Of a DNA stretch of 18,338 nt, positions 7,964 to 15,165 are shown one piece after another. This DNA comes from JAVJSU01 sp040219275. Lineage in GTDB: Bacteria > Chloroflexota > Anaerolineae > Aggregatilineales > Phototrophicaceae. The notes under the pieces were generated by a model. The model did not search any database, was not told where the DNA came from, and worked only from the letters and a program-made list of their open reading frames with translations. The translations under genes were made by a program, and so were the position numbers. Location: the NCBI GenBank assembly GCA_040219275.1, contig JAVJSU010000051.1, positions 1 to 18,338 on the forward strand. The letters run 5' to 3'. Each line of letters opens with the position of its first letter. The stretch's first letter is position 1.

Positions 7964-8749
7964 TCACAGCGAAAATTCAGCGATGCTCATCTTCATGGGA
8001 TGGGCATCAGGATGCAGGTCATGAAAAAGCTCAAGTAAGACATTGAACATAGTTGTGACACAAGCTAGTCGAGCCGTCACAGCGTCTGCAACGCGATGGC
8101 GCATCCGTTTCAAATCACAGACAATAGTCACCATCGACAACGCTGTTTCGACAAACATCCGCTCGTTCCATGTCCCCTTTTTGCATAACTTGAGGTTATC
8201 AGGGATGCCATCTGCCTTTCGAAATCCTTCATCGGCAAAGACAATACTGGTGTTTGAAACCGTTTCGGCAACGGGATGAAAATGCTGGTCATGTGTGTTC
8301 ATCCCTGCCCAATCCCATCCAACAACCTGCCCATATTTGTTCAATAACCAACAAAGCTTGATGCCGATTGACCAGCGTCCTTTATCGCGTCCCTTCTTGC
8401 CTATTTGTTGCTGGCTTCGTCCTTCTCGAATTGGGAACAGTAGCTCAATTGGGTACGTGTCAATGACAGTCATCACACTCGCTTCGGCTAAGAGATGATC
8501 TGTCCAGTCTTGATGGACTTTCAATGCCCGCAATAAACGTGTGCGGTCAGGTAGTCCCTTGAATAGGTCATCATAGTCTCGCTTTAACCAGCGATAGAAT
8601 GCACGGAAATAGCCCCCTTTCAGCGCGAATAGAACCCCTATCGTCACCAACTCGCTTGGATACAATTTTGCCTGCGGATGTTTTTCGATCTCGGGCATCT
8701 TGTCATCGACTTTGCAAAATATGTGAATGATAATATCTTCTGTAGTCAT
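7964..8749 (-). CDS. IS982-like DDE transposase, apparently intact
   Basis: A 261-residue transposase with no frameshift or stop. The N-terminal part reads MTTEDIIIHIFCKVDDKMPE, then HPQAKLYPSELVTIGVLFAL and KGGYFRAFYRWLKRDYDDLF (45-64). The likely catalytic triad is D97 in VMTVIDTYPIELLFPI, D173 in IVFADEGFRKADG, and E201 in NERMFVETALSMVTIV (E196 is an alternative). The layout parallels IS982 transposases, including the one at 1338-2139, but the catalytic surroundings differ, so it may be a sister group. It ends MKMSIAEFSL. No clear Shine-Dalgarno sequence precedes the ATG. Instead the ATG forms the end of a 14-bp stem (see 8747-8804). Terminal repeats were not identified. It lies between a truncated IS3 and an IS630. 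Confidence 0.8.
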   Translation of the reverse strand: MTTEDIIIHIFCKVDDKMPEIEKHPQAKLYPSELVTIGVLFALKGGYFRAFYRWLKRDYDDLFKGLPDRTRLLRALKVHQDWTDHLLAEASVMTVIDTYPIELLFPIREGRSQQQIGKKGRDKGRWSIGIKLCWLLNKYGQVVGWDWAGMNTHDQHFHPVAETVSNTSIVFADEGFRKADGIPDNLKLCKKGTWNERMFVETALSMVTIVCDLKRMRHRVADAVTARLACVTTMFNVLLELFHDLHPDAHPMKMSIAEFSL

Positions 8750-8804
8750 GGATGAACTCTATTACTCAACTTTTGGTTAAGCTAAGTTTAGAGCTTCATC
8801 CATG
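8747..8804 (-). promoter_or_regulatory. Start-codon-sequestering hairpin of the IS982-like transposase
   Basis: In the mRNA sense (minus strand), CATGGATGAAGCTCT (8804 to 8790) can pair with AGAGTTCATCCATG (8760 to 8747), giving 14 base pairs with one bulged G around a 29-base loop. The last three bases of the 3' arm are the ATG of the transposase. The loop holds a second small stem (AACTT with AAGTT). A transcript entering from upstream would hide the start codon, while one starting in the loop would not. This is the known logic by which IS10 and IS50 limit read-through expression; its use here is inferred. Confidence 0.55.
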
Positions 8805-8812
8805 ATTTTCAA

Positions 8813-10148
8813 CTAATGGGTCAAATGGCATGAAGAACGCCATTTGTTGAGCCGCTCAATCGGTCGGTGAGTGACTGCCGCAGAAGCTCCTACCCGGTGA
8901 AGTCGACGAGCACGAGCACGGTCGCGCCGTTGTCGCCGTTTGCCATTCCAGATGAAGGGAGTGGGGCAGCGATTCCAACCCTGAGCGACCATTTCCAGAC
9001 GGTCAATGATGGTCTGGACATCAGGGGGATGAGAGCCATCTAATGCCCGCCGCTTGAGGATGCGCTGTATGGATTCAGCCATATTCAACCAGCTACCACC
9101 AAGAGGGGTGTAAATCGGTAGAATACCGTTGTGAAAACACCAGATGAGCCAGTCGGGATTTTTATGTCCGATCAAATTATCCATTACCAGTAGCAGCCGC
9201 AAGGGAGGTAAGTCGGTACTCAAGGTCGCCTTCACCGTCAGTCCCTCACGCCAGCTTTCCCAGAAGGAACAGTTGGTCTGGGAGTCGGTGATCGGTGCAG
9301 GCTCAGGCAAGGTAGCAAGAATGGCGCTCAGTTCCTGTTTCAACCAGCCATGCAGAGTATTGTTGCGGGTGTTTGTCACGCCTTTCACCCGAATCTCCCC
9401 GGTTTTGGGATGCAGTAGGGTGATCATTTTGGCGGTGCCTTCACGGAAATACTCGTGTGCTAATCGTGCAGAGTTGCCATCGGGTTGCCAGCTTGTCCCC
9501 GGATAAGGCACTGTTCCGTAGGGTCCCGCTTCATCCTCGCACCATACCGAAATCCCCAAGGCTTCACCCAGCGAATAAGCCCGCTCAATCATCTTTTTTT
9601 GCCGCCGTATCCGGGTCGGTACCGACGACCTTCCCACTCTTGCGCTTGCGGATTGCTTGTCCTGTCTGGCACCAACTACGGTCGCGTTGCCAGCTGTATC
9701 CGGCTTCATGAAGTACGTTGAGGATGGTATACGTACTCACCTGTGGCAAACCATCTTTCGCTTGACGAAGAGCGCGTTGCAAGGTCGTCAGCGACCAGGT
9801 CGTTGTTCCATCCTGTCCGGGATCCGGCTGACGCTCAAACTCACGCAGAATCCGTGCCTGATCTTCAGAGCCATACTGTTTCTGAAAGCCACCGCCACCG
9901 TGACGCGCAACTAGCGCATCGAGACCAGTCTGATTGAAGCGGCTCACCAATGCGGACACCGCATCCCCACTTTTCCTACCCGCGCTACGGGCGGCATCTT
10001 GATAGCTCATGCCTGCCGCAACACTGAGCAGGATTTTGGCTCGCATCACGGCTTCAGCTGGAGCACTTCGAGCACGACTGATGCTTTCCAAGTCTACTTG
10101 TTCCTCTCTTGTCAGATCACGTAGCGGGTCTTTACGGCGGCGCGTCAT
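8813..10148 (-). pseudogene. IS630-family transposase with a frame change at an A7 run
   Basis: The N-terminal half starts at ATG 10148 (MTRRRKDPLRDLTREEQVDL) and holds the helix-turn-helix region (MSYQDAARSAGRKSGDAVSA). It runs through TWSLTTLQRALRQAKDGLPQ and ILNVLHEAGYSWQRDRSWC to a stop after DPDTAAKKDD. The C-terminal half continues in the next frame as IERAYSLGEALGISVWCEDE (first catalytic acid), LLLVMDNLIGHKNPDW (second) and GGSWLNMAESIQRILKRRAL (third). All catalytic blocks are present and the combined length of about 445 residues is normal. The frame change falls at AAAAAAAG (A-run 9594-9600). It may be a simple mutation or a slippage site, so the pseudogene label is provisional. The stop TAG at 8813-8815 lies outside the inverted repeat. 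Confidence 0.82.
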
Positions 10149-10238
10149 GGCAAATCACTTTTCACTTCATGGCAAGTTTGCTTTACAGTTTACACCTGAT
10201 CCGTGTTTATCCATATCCCTATGCCAACTGACCCACTA
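8814..10238 (-). mobile_element. IS630-family insertion sequence flanked by TA
   Basis: The element proper is 8816-10236. ATGGGTCAAATGGCAT at 8816-8831 matches the reverse complement of 10221-10236 (GTGGGTCAGTTGGCAT) at 13 of 16 positions. TA at 8814-8815 and TA at 10237-10238 are the target duplication expected for the IS630/Tc1-mariner group. It carries one transposase gene on the minus strand whose reading frame runs out through the left terminal repeat. Its right repeat contributes an ATG to the plus-strand gene that follows. Confidence 0.88.
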
Positions 10239-11309
10239 GCTCAAGTTCACCTACAAAAATCCAATGAGCTTACAATCCGCCAATTTGCTCTGATCCGAAT
10301 TCAGAGCGGCAACATGGATGGAGCGATTGAGTTTATTCAGAGTCATGCTCCCGAAGAGATTGATTGGCTGAATGCTCAGTTGAAGTGCCATCGTCTGAAA
10401 CTACCTTCAATTGAACTCAAAACGCCTACTCCTCAAATTAAAGTTATCCACCAGACCATTCTCATTGATGCAGAAGCGGGGCGAATTGCAAAAGTCGTAG
10501 GTCAATTCGGCTTGTTCCGTGAATGGGTTTATGCTCACGCGATTGACGATGGCGACGGGCGGATTGCGCGTGACAAACTTGAAGACACCTGGCGTGAGAC
10601 AGGAATCGCCACGAGCAAGCGTCATTCACGCCGACTTATAAAGGAAGGCATCAAATACGGTTACTGGACGCAGGATGCGCGAACAGGCAGAGTTTATCTT
10701 TCTGGACAATTGCGCGTAGCGAAACAGTTGGTGAATAAAGCGATAGAGCAGGGATATTCCTACATTGTCGAAACCAATAAACCCGGGAAACGCCGCGTTG
10801 AAGTTGATTTATCTGGTTCATTGCAGGAAGCATCCGCAAAGTTGTATTCATCATGGCTAGCAACAAAAGACCCTGAGCGTGAGGGCATTACCATCAGTAG
10901 GGATATGCTGTGTGCATTGTGGAATGTGTCGATCCCGACTCTGCTCAAGTGGGAATCACTAGCTCATATCCGCAAGCAAGCCAACTACGCCCAACAGAAT
11001 AATACTGCGATTGACAAAGTTCCAAGTCACGCCTACTTGACGCTCAATCGGGACGGATCACATTCTGCCGCGTGGCGATTGCCGAATACTTATACGATTA
11101 CCGACAAGTCTATCCAGCAACATCCGCGTACAGGAAAAGCGAAGAAGATCAGAAAAGCTATACAATGTGAAATAACGCAAGCCGAACGGCGTGGTGCATT
11201 AGGGGATGCCGCGTTGCCCAGTTCTGGTAGGCTATATTTCACGGAACATGCCCGATCTAAAGTTGATCCATTTCACGCCTGTAGTGATTATTTGCGTAAG
11301 GTTGGGTGA
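10221..11309 (+). CDS. Unrecognised protein with two predicted DNA-binding helix regions, 5' end cut by IS630
   Basis: About 362 residues from the ATG at 10221, which lies inside the IS630 terminal repeat, so the first five or six codons are IS-derived and the native N-terminus is lost. I do not recognise the family. Residues 95-165 (GLFREWVYAHAIDDGDGRIA, KLEDTWRETGIATSKRHSRR, GYWTQDARTGRVYLSG) look like a winged helix with a charged recognition helix and a beta wing. Residues 222-246 (ITISRDMLCALWNVSIPTLL) look like a second helix-turn-helix. The C-terminal third is basic. Such two-HTH architecture occurs in plasmid or phage replication initiators and in excision or partition proteins, but no catalytic motif is visible. 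There is no good ribosome site before 10221; the ATG at 10314 is an alternative start. A 60-residue gene follows after 12 bases. Confidence 0.55.
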   Translation: MPTDPLAQVHLQKSNELTIRQFALIRIQSGNMDGAIEFIQSHAPEEIDWLNAQLKCHRLKLPSIELKTPTPQIKVIHQTILIDAEAGRIAKVVGQFGLFREWVYAHAIDDGDGRIARDKLEDTWRETGIATSKRHSRRLIKEGIKYGYWTQDARTGRVYLSGQLRVAKQLVNKAIEQGYSYIVETNKPGKRRVEVDLSGSLQEASAKLYSSWLATKDPEREGITISRDMLCALWNVSIPTLLKWESLAHIRKQANYAQQNNTAIDKVPSHAYLTLNRDGSHSAAWRLPNTYTITDKSIQQHPRTGKAKKIRKAIQCEITQAERRGALGDAALPSSGRLYFTEHARSKVDPFHACSDYLRKVG

Positions 11310-11321
11310 CGGGATGGCGAC

Positions 11322-11504
11322 ATGAAACGTCGGCGCTACTTCTATGTTGGCAAGCGGCACGGCGTGCAGATTTTCGAGCCGTATAACCCTGTCACCAATG
11401 CGCCGGAAACGCATCTTTCTCAACGATTAATCTGGAGAGAAACCGATGATCGATTCGAGCGGGCGCAGATGAATTATGGGCGCGCTGTAAAAAATGAGAG
11501 CTGA
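11322..11504 (+). CDS. Small basic protein, unknown function
   Basis: A 60-residue protein starting MKRRRYFYVGKRHGVQIFEP and ending in ERAQMNYGRAVKNES. It has a basic start and a short beta-rich middle (VGKRHGVQIFEPYNP), with no signal peptide or membrane segment. It lies 12 bases after the stop of the two-HTH gene and in the same direction, which suggests one transcript. A purine-rich GGGATGG stands about five bases before the ATG. I do not recognise it; the partner gene suggests a role on the same mobile or plasmid-like unit. Confidence 0.5.
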   Translation: MKRRRYFYVGKRHGVQIFEPYNPVTNAPETHLSQRLIWRETDDRFERAQMNYGRAVKNES

Positions 11505-11649
11505 TATGCGGACAAAAAGTTTATGGACTATAGGGGCTAAACAGATTTTTGAAATGCTCTTATGATGAAATTTCATTTTTTAAACCGTAATTTATCTGCT
11601 TTCTAAGACTACACAGGTAAAAATGAGCACTAAACAGTGGATGCCCTAA
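11505..11649. other. AT-rich spacer with no supported gene
   Basis: No coding signal or RNA gene was recognised. A 12-bp perfect palindrome ATGAAATTTCAT lies at 11565-11576. The stretch TTTTTGAAATGCTCTTATG near 11546 faintly resembles the sequence at the right end of the IS5 element at the left edge of the window and may be an IS scar. Confidence 0.4.
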
Positions 11650-11814
11650 AGGCTTGAAATGGAAATGAAAGAACTTGGAAACCGACCAATAATGGTCGGT
11701 CAATCCCGCGTCCATAGCAAGAGTGTGCTGGTGCAAGGAATTATGGGGAGTGCAGAAATTGTGGACACAACCTAGGAGAAAGACATGGGCTTGAACAGTC
11801 TCGGAGCGGCTGGC
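11650..11814 (-). pseudogene. C-terminal remnant of a DDE transposase
   Basis: About 55 codons on the minus strand read QAHVFLLGCVHNFCTPHNSL, then LAMDAGLTDHYWSVSKFF. The pair YNFC-x-PH-x-SL followed by (T)PAMAAGLTDHxW is the C-terminal signature of a transposase group common in Chloroflexota, normally preceded by a DDE core that is absent here. Residues between the two blocks are fewer than usual, so an internal deletion is likely. An 8-bp perfect hairpin (ACCGACCA at 11681-11688 with TGGTCGGT at 11693-11700) lies within it. Only a scar of the element remains. Confidence 0.6.
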
Positions 11815-11941
11815 GAGATGCATGTCGCGCCAAATGACGATTTCGCTGAGACTGACAGACTGCACCCAATCACAAGTGGCTCCCCACCGCCATGGCAACC
11901 CTCAGTACTTATGCCTGCATTTTCAAGCGCACTTCGTCGAT

Positions 11942-12120
11942 TTGTACTTGAACCAACTCAAGCAAGCGGTAGCAGAACTGTTGCTGAAGAATCAGGTGCT
12001 GAAAAAAAGCGTGAGTGGCTCGTAGAGCTAATGCATTACACAGTGAGTAAGAAGAAGGTAGAAATCATTCGATTTGTGGAGCAATCTGACGTGTCGGTGA
12101 GCCGTATTCGGAAAGTTCTG
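11942..12120 (+). pseudogene. IS3-family orfA/orfB junction remnant
   Basis: On the plus strand, LNQLKQAVAELLLKNQVLKK then SVSGS and a stop (12023-12025) match the leucine-zipper end of IS3 orfA; compare LNQLVAELVLKNRVLKKSL in the IS3 remnant at 922-1243. The orfB start follows at 12031 with MHYTVSKKKVEIIRFVEQSD, matching the N-terminus of the same group. Similarity fades near 12110. Both ends of the element are gone. The last part lies antisense to the 3' end of the WD40 gene and probably rewrote its C-terminal tail. Confidence 0.65.
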
Positions 12121-15049
12121 AAGATGAAAGTTGTCCCGGCAATATTTCACGCGCTAAATCAATAACATCAGACAGACGAACACGCCAGATACGGATGGTA
12201 CGATCCGCACTGGCAGAAACGATTGTTCGTCCATCTGGTGAAAAATCCATTTGCCACAGACCATCCTCATGACCGGTAAAGACACGCACCTGCTTACCTG
12301 TGGCAACATCCCATAAGCGCATGGAACGATCTTCACTTCCGGTTGCGATTAAGCGACCGTCGGAAGAAAAAGCAGTATGGCGAACCGGCGCAGTATGCCC
12401 GGAAAAAACGCGAACACATTCACCGGTTTCTACATGCCAAAGGCGCGCTGTTTGATCAAAACTTGTTGTAACAAGATACCGACCCTCCGGCGAAAAAGCT
12501 GTACCCGTGACCCAGCCCGTGTGTCCGCTGAATGTTCTAACAACTTCATGGGTACGTAAATCCCATAAACGAACAGTCTGATCTGCGCTCGGACTTAGTA
12601 CAAGTCGATTATCAGGAGAAAACTTAACTCTGAAAACTGCACCTTTATGTCCGGTGAAGCATTGTATCTGTGTACCGCTGTAAGCATCCCACAATCGCAA
12701 GGTCTGGTCATGACTGCCTGTGAGTACAAAATTGTGATCACTAGAGAATGCCACACCAGTTACGGCACTAGAATGTCCCTCATACATTTGAAGCAGTTCT
12801 CCCGTTTCGACATCCCAGCAACGTGCGATGCCATCATCACAGCTTGAGACTACAGAGCGACCATCAGGGGCAAAGGTGACAGCTTTGAGTGCATGGCCTT
12901 CAGGATGTTTCAGAACTCTCACGACTCGCCCACTTGCTACTTCCCATAAACGAACTGTGCTATCCCAACTACTGCTGGCGATTAGCACATTATCCGGTGA
13001 AAAGACAGCCGCCGTCACCCAGCCCCTATGCCCGGCCAGCACACGTGGCTCGCCTTCCTTTGGCTTTCTCCATACAAAACTAGAGAAATCGGCATTCGGG
13101 GAACCACCAATAAATAGCGATTGATTATTTGCGGAGCGTGCTACGGTCTGAATTTCTTCAGGGTATGTCTTTGTCCATAGCGGTAATTCTTCCTCGAGTT
13201 GCCATGCCCACATTTGCCCGTTCTTATGCAACGCGATAATCTGCTGATCCTCGATCCATAGCGCAATAACGGCTGTTGTCTCTGCCTTGAGCATTTTGAT
13301 CATGCGTTCGTTTGAACAGTCCCACAGCTGAATATTGCCGTTATGAGTGCCGATAAGCACATGATTGGAATCAGGAACTGATAAAAATGCGGTGATACGG
13401 TGGGAACCTGTTTCGATTATTTGAAACCGGTTTCTTACTTCGACATTCCAGACTGTGACGGTGTCGGCTGTAACGACGAATATAGCAGGGCGATCTTCAG
13501 CAAAATACACTTGTTCGATGGGTACTTCAAGTTTGAATGCCTGTATCACATCACCGGTCTGAGCTTGCCAGATATAGACAACCCCCTCGGTATCTCCACT
13601 AGCGAGCAACTGTCCATCTTGAGACCATGCGACACATTGCACACATCCAGTATGGCTCCGCAAGATGCGAACAGGTTCACTATGATCTACCCCCCAGATG
13701 CGGAGTGTATTACCGGAACAACCGACGGCGTAATATTTGCTATCCGGCGAAAAAGTTGCTGATCTTATTGGCACATCAAAGTCAGATATTACACGAAGAG
13801 TTTTGCCCGTATTTAAATCCCAGAGGCGTAGGGTTTTATCTGCCCCTGCCGATAATAAGTAGTGTCCATCAGTCGAAGTTATGATGGTGACTGTGCGGAA
13901 ATCATGCCCGCTGAAACGCTGTTTGAGTAATGGCTTTTGCAAAGCTCTTAATAATGCGGCATCAGCGGAAGCTGTGTAGGACAATTCTAGACTACGGATG
14001 GCGAGTAACCCTGCTACCTCACCAGTACCACCCCGATCCAGTATTTGCGTCGCCTCAACCGACAATTGTATAGCAGTAGCCTCATTCTCCCTTGCCTGTT
14101 CTGCAACTTCTCGTAAGTCACGTTGTTCCAGACTCATCTCTATAAAGGTACGTTCAATATCCGATAATATGACCTTGCCTGCCAACAGGGTTTCGAGCTT
14201 TTCGAGTGGTTTGCCTGTTGCTAAGTAGTCGGAGTGGCGTTCAACTTCAAGCCAGCGTTGTGTCAAAGTGGCAAGGTCAAGGGCAAGTCGTTGCATTACG
14301 TTGCGTGCAGACTCTTGGGGGTGAAGTTGTTTGTATAACCGCTGTAACTCTACTGACGGGGAGATAGCCAGCTCTGAGTGAAGTAACACTGTAAGATGAT
14401 GATATACCTCGATTGCCCGATCACGCTGACCTAGATCCGCAAGAAGTCGCATTTTCAACGCGTAGGATTGTTCTCGAAGCGGATCAATTTTAATCAGTCG
14501 TTCAACCTGAGCTATTGCCGGAACATGCATGTTATTTTGCAGATAATACTCGATGAGTGCATCTAAAGTGTCAGTCACTCGTATCTGCAACATTTCCCGC
14601 ATTGTAAGAGTCCAGTTTTCGAAATCCACGCAATCACGTAAAAAGAACCCATCCAGAAATGCACCGCGATAATTCATAAGCGCCTGTTCTAGTCTGGTTG
14701 CACTTATCGCTGTAAGATGATGCACATCAGTTTCGTTTAATATCTGTAAGACATCTACAGCATCAATCCAAACACCAGCATTTCGTTGCAACACGACTGT
14801 TGAACGTGTGATGTCAAAATACGGCTCAAGAACGCGACGCAATCGGTGTAAGACAGTCCGTAGATTACTGAGCGATTGAGCCTGACTTCGTTCAGACCAG
14901 AAGAACTCCGCCAGAGTTTCGCGGGAATGGATACGACCAGTGACTGCCAGATAGTAAAGAACCGCTTCGGCAGTTCGCGATTCAAAAGTCGTAATACGTT
15001 GTGCGTCTAATTTGATCTGCGGGATACCCAATACTGTGATTTCTAACAT
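12065..15049 (-). CDS. SARP-like transcriptional regulator fused to two WD40 propellers
   Basis: A 994-residue cytoplasmic protein. Residues 1-95 form an OmpR/SARP-type winged helix (MLEITVLGIPQIKLDAQRIT, recognition helix near SNLRTVLHRLRRVLEP). Residues 97-245 form a BTAD-like TPR domain (RLIKIDPLREQSYALKMRLL, YKQLHP). Residues 250-378 are helical and resemble the segment that sits between the NTPase and WD40 parts of STAND proteins (EVAGLLAIRSLELSYTA, ADAALLRAL). Residues 379-957 hold 14 WD40 repeats, which fits two seven-bladed propellers. The first (379-670) is degenerate, while the second (671-957) has canonical GH...WD repeats. No Walker A or B motif is present. GAAGGG lies eight bases before the ATG. 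It is divergent from the secreted-protein gene. The last ten or so residues (SPTRQIAPQIE) lie over antisense IS3 DNA. The regulatory target is unknown; a ligand-sensing propeller is inferred. Confidence 0.88.
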   Translation of the reverse strand: MLEITVLGIPQIKLDAQRITTFESRTAEAVLYYLAVTGRIHSRETLAEFFWSERSQAQSLSNLRTVLHRLRRVLEPYFDITRSTVVLQRNAGVWIDAVDVLQILNETDVHHLTAISATRLEQALMNYRGAFLDGFFLRDCVDFENWTLTMREMLQIRVTDTLDALIEYYLQNNMHVPAIAQVERLIKIDPLREQSYALKMRLLADLGQRDRAIEVYHHLTVLLHSELAISPSVELQRLYKQLHPQESARNVMQRLALDLATLTQRWLEVERHSDYLATGKPLEKLETLLAGKVILSDIERTFIEMSLEQRDLREVAEQARENEATAIQLSVEATQILDRGGTGEVAGLLAIRSLELSYTASADAALLRALQKPLLKQRFSGHDFRTVTIITSTDGHYLLSAGADKTLRLWDLNTGKTLRVISDFDVPIRSATFSPDSKYYAVGCSGNTLRIWGVDHSEPVRILRSHTGCVQCVAWSQDGQLLASGDTEGVVYIWQAQTGDVIQAFKLEVPIEQVYFAEDRPAIFVVTADTVTVWNVEVRNRFQIIETGSHRITAFLSVPDSNHVLIGTHNGNIQLWDCSNERMIKMLKAETTAVIALWIEDQQIIALHKNGQMWAWQLEEELPLWTKTYPEEIQTVARSANNQSLFIGGSPNADFSSFVWRKPKEGEPRVLAGHRGWVTAAVFSPDNVLIASSSWDSTVRLWEVASGRVVRVLKHPEGHALKAVTFAPDGRSVVSSCDDGIARCWDVETGELLQMYEGHSSAVTGVAFSSDHNFVLTGSHDQTLRLWDAYSGTQIQCFTGHKGAVFRVKFSPDNRLVLSPSADQTVRLWDLRTHEVVRTFSGHTGWVTGTAFSPEGRYLVTTSFDQTARLWHVETGECVRVFSGHTAPVRHTAFSSDGRLIATGSEDRSMRLWDVATGKQVRVFTGHEDGLWQMDFSPDGRTIVSASADRTIRIWRVRLSDVIDLAREILPGQLSSSELSEYGSPTRQIAPQIE

Positions 15050-15060
15050 CCCTTCACCCT

Positions 15061-15127
15061 TCGAAGCGTTGTCGAAACGCTTTATCTATATCCTCATAGC
15101 TAGCAACGAAACGAGCAAGGTTTCGTT
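15061..15127. promoter_or_regulatory. Divergent promoter region with SARP-like heptamers and inverted repeats
   Basis: TCGAAGC (15061-15067) and TCGAAAC (15072-15078) are direct repeats at an 11-bp period, the spacing used by SARP regulators, whose known heptamer is TCGAGC-like. CGAAACG recurs at 15107-15113. TATATC (15087-15092) lies eight bases after the second heptamer, the distance seen from SARP sites to the -10 box, and points to the gene at 15166. Two inverted repeats overlap the region: AAGCGTT/AACGCTT (15064-15070, 15076-15082) and AACGAAAC/GTTTCGTT (15105-15112, 15120-15127). The operator assignment is inferred. Confidence 0.45.
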
Positions 15128-15165
15128 TGCAAATATTTTGTATATCTCTAGTGGAGGATGAATAC

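Noticed and set aside
11546..11565. Possible IS5 terminal-repeat scar resembling the sequence near 385-405
   Set aside because: Only a loose match over about 19 bases; too weak to call an element.
11785..12165. Plus-strand open frame of 126 codons as a real gene
   Set aside because: It joins unrelated sequence to the IS3 orfB start and runs antisense into the WD40 gene; it is a chance fusion over IS remnants.
15127..15165. N-terminal extension of the secreted protein to ATG 15127
   Set aside because: The strong GGAGG site and the signal peptide both place the start at 15166.
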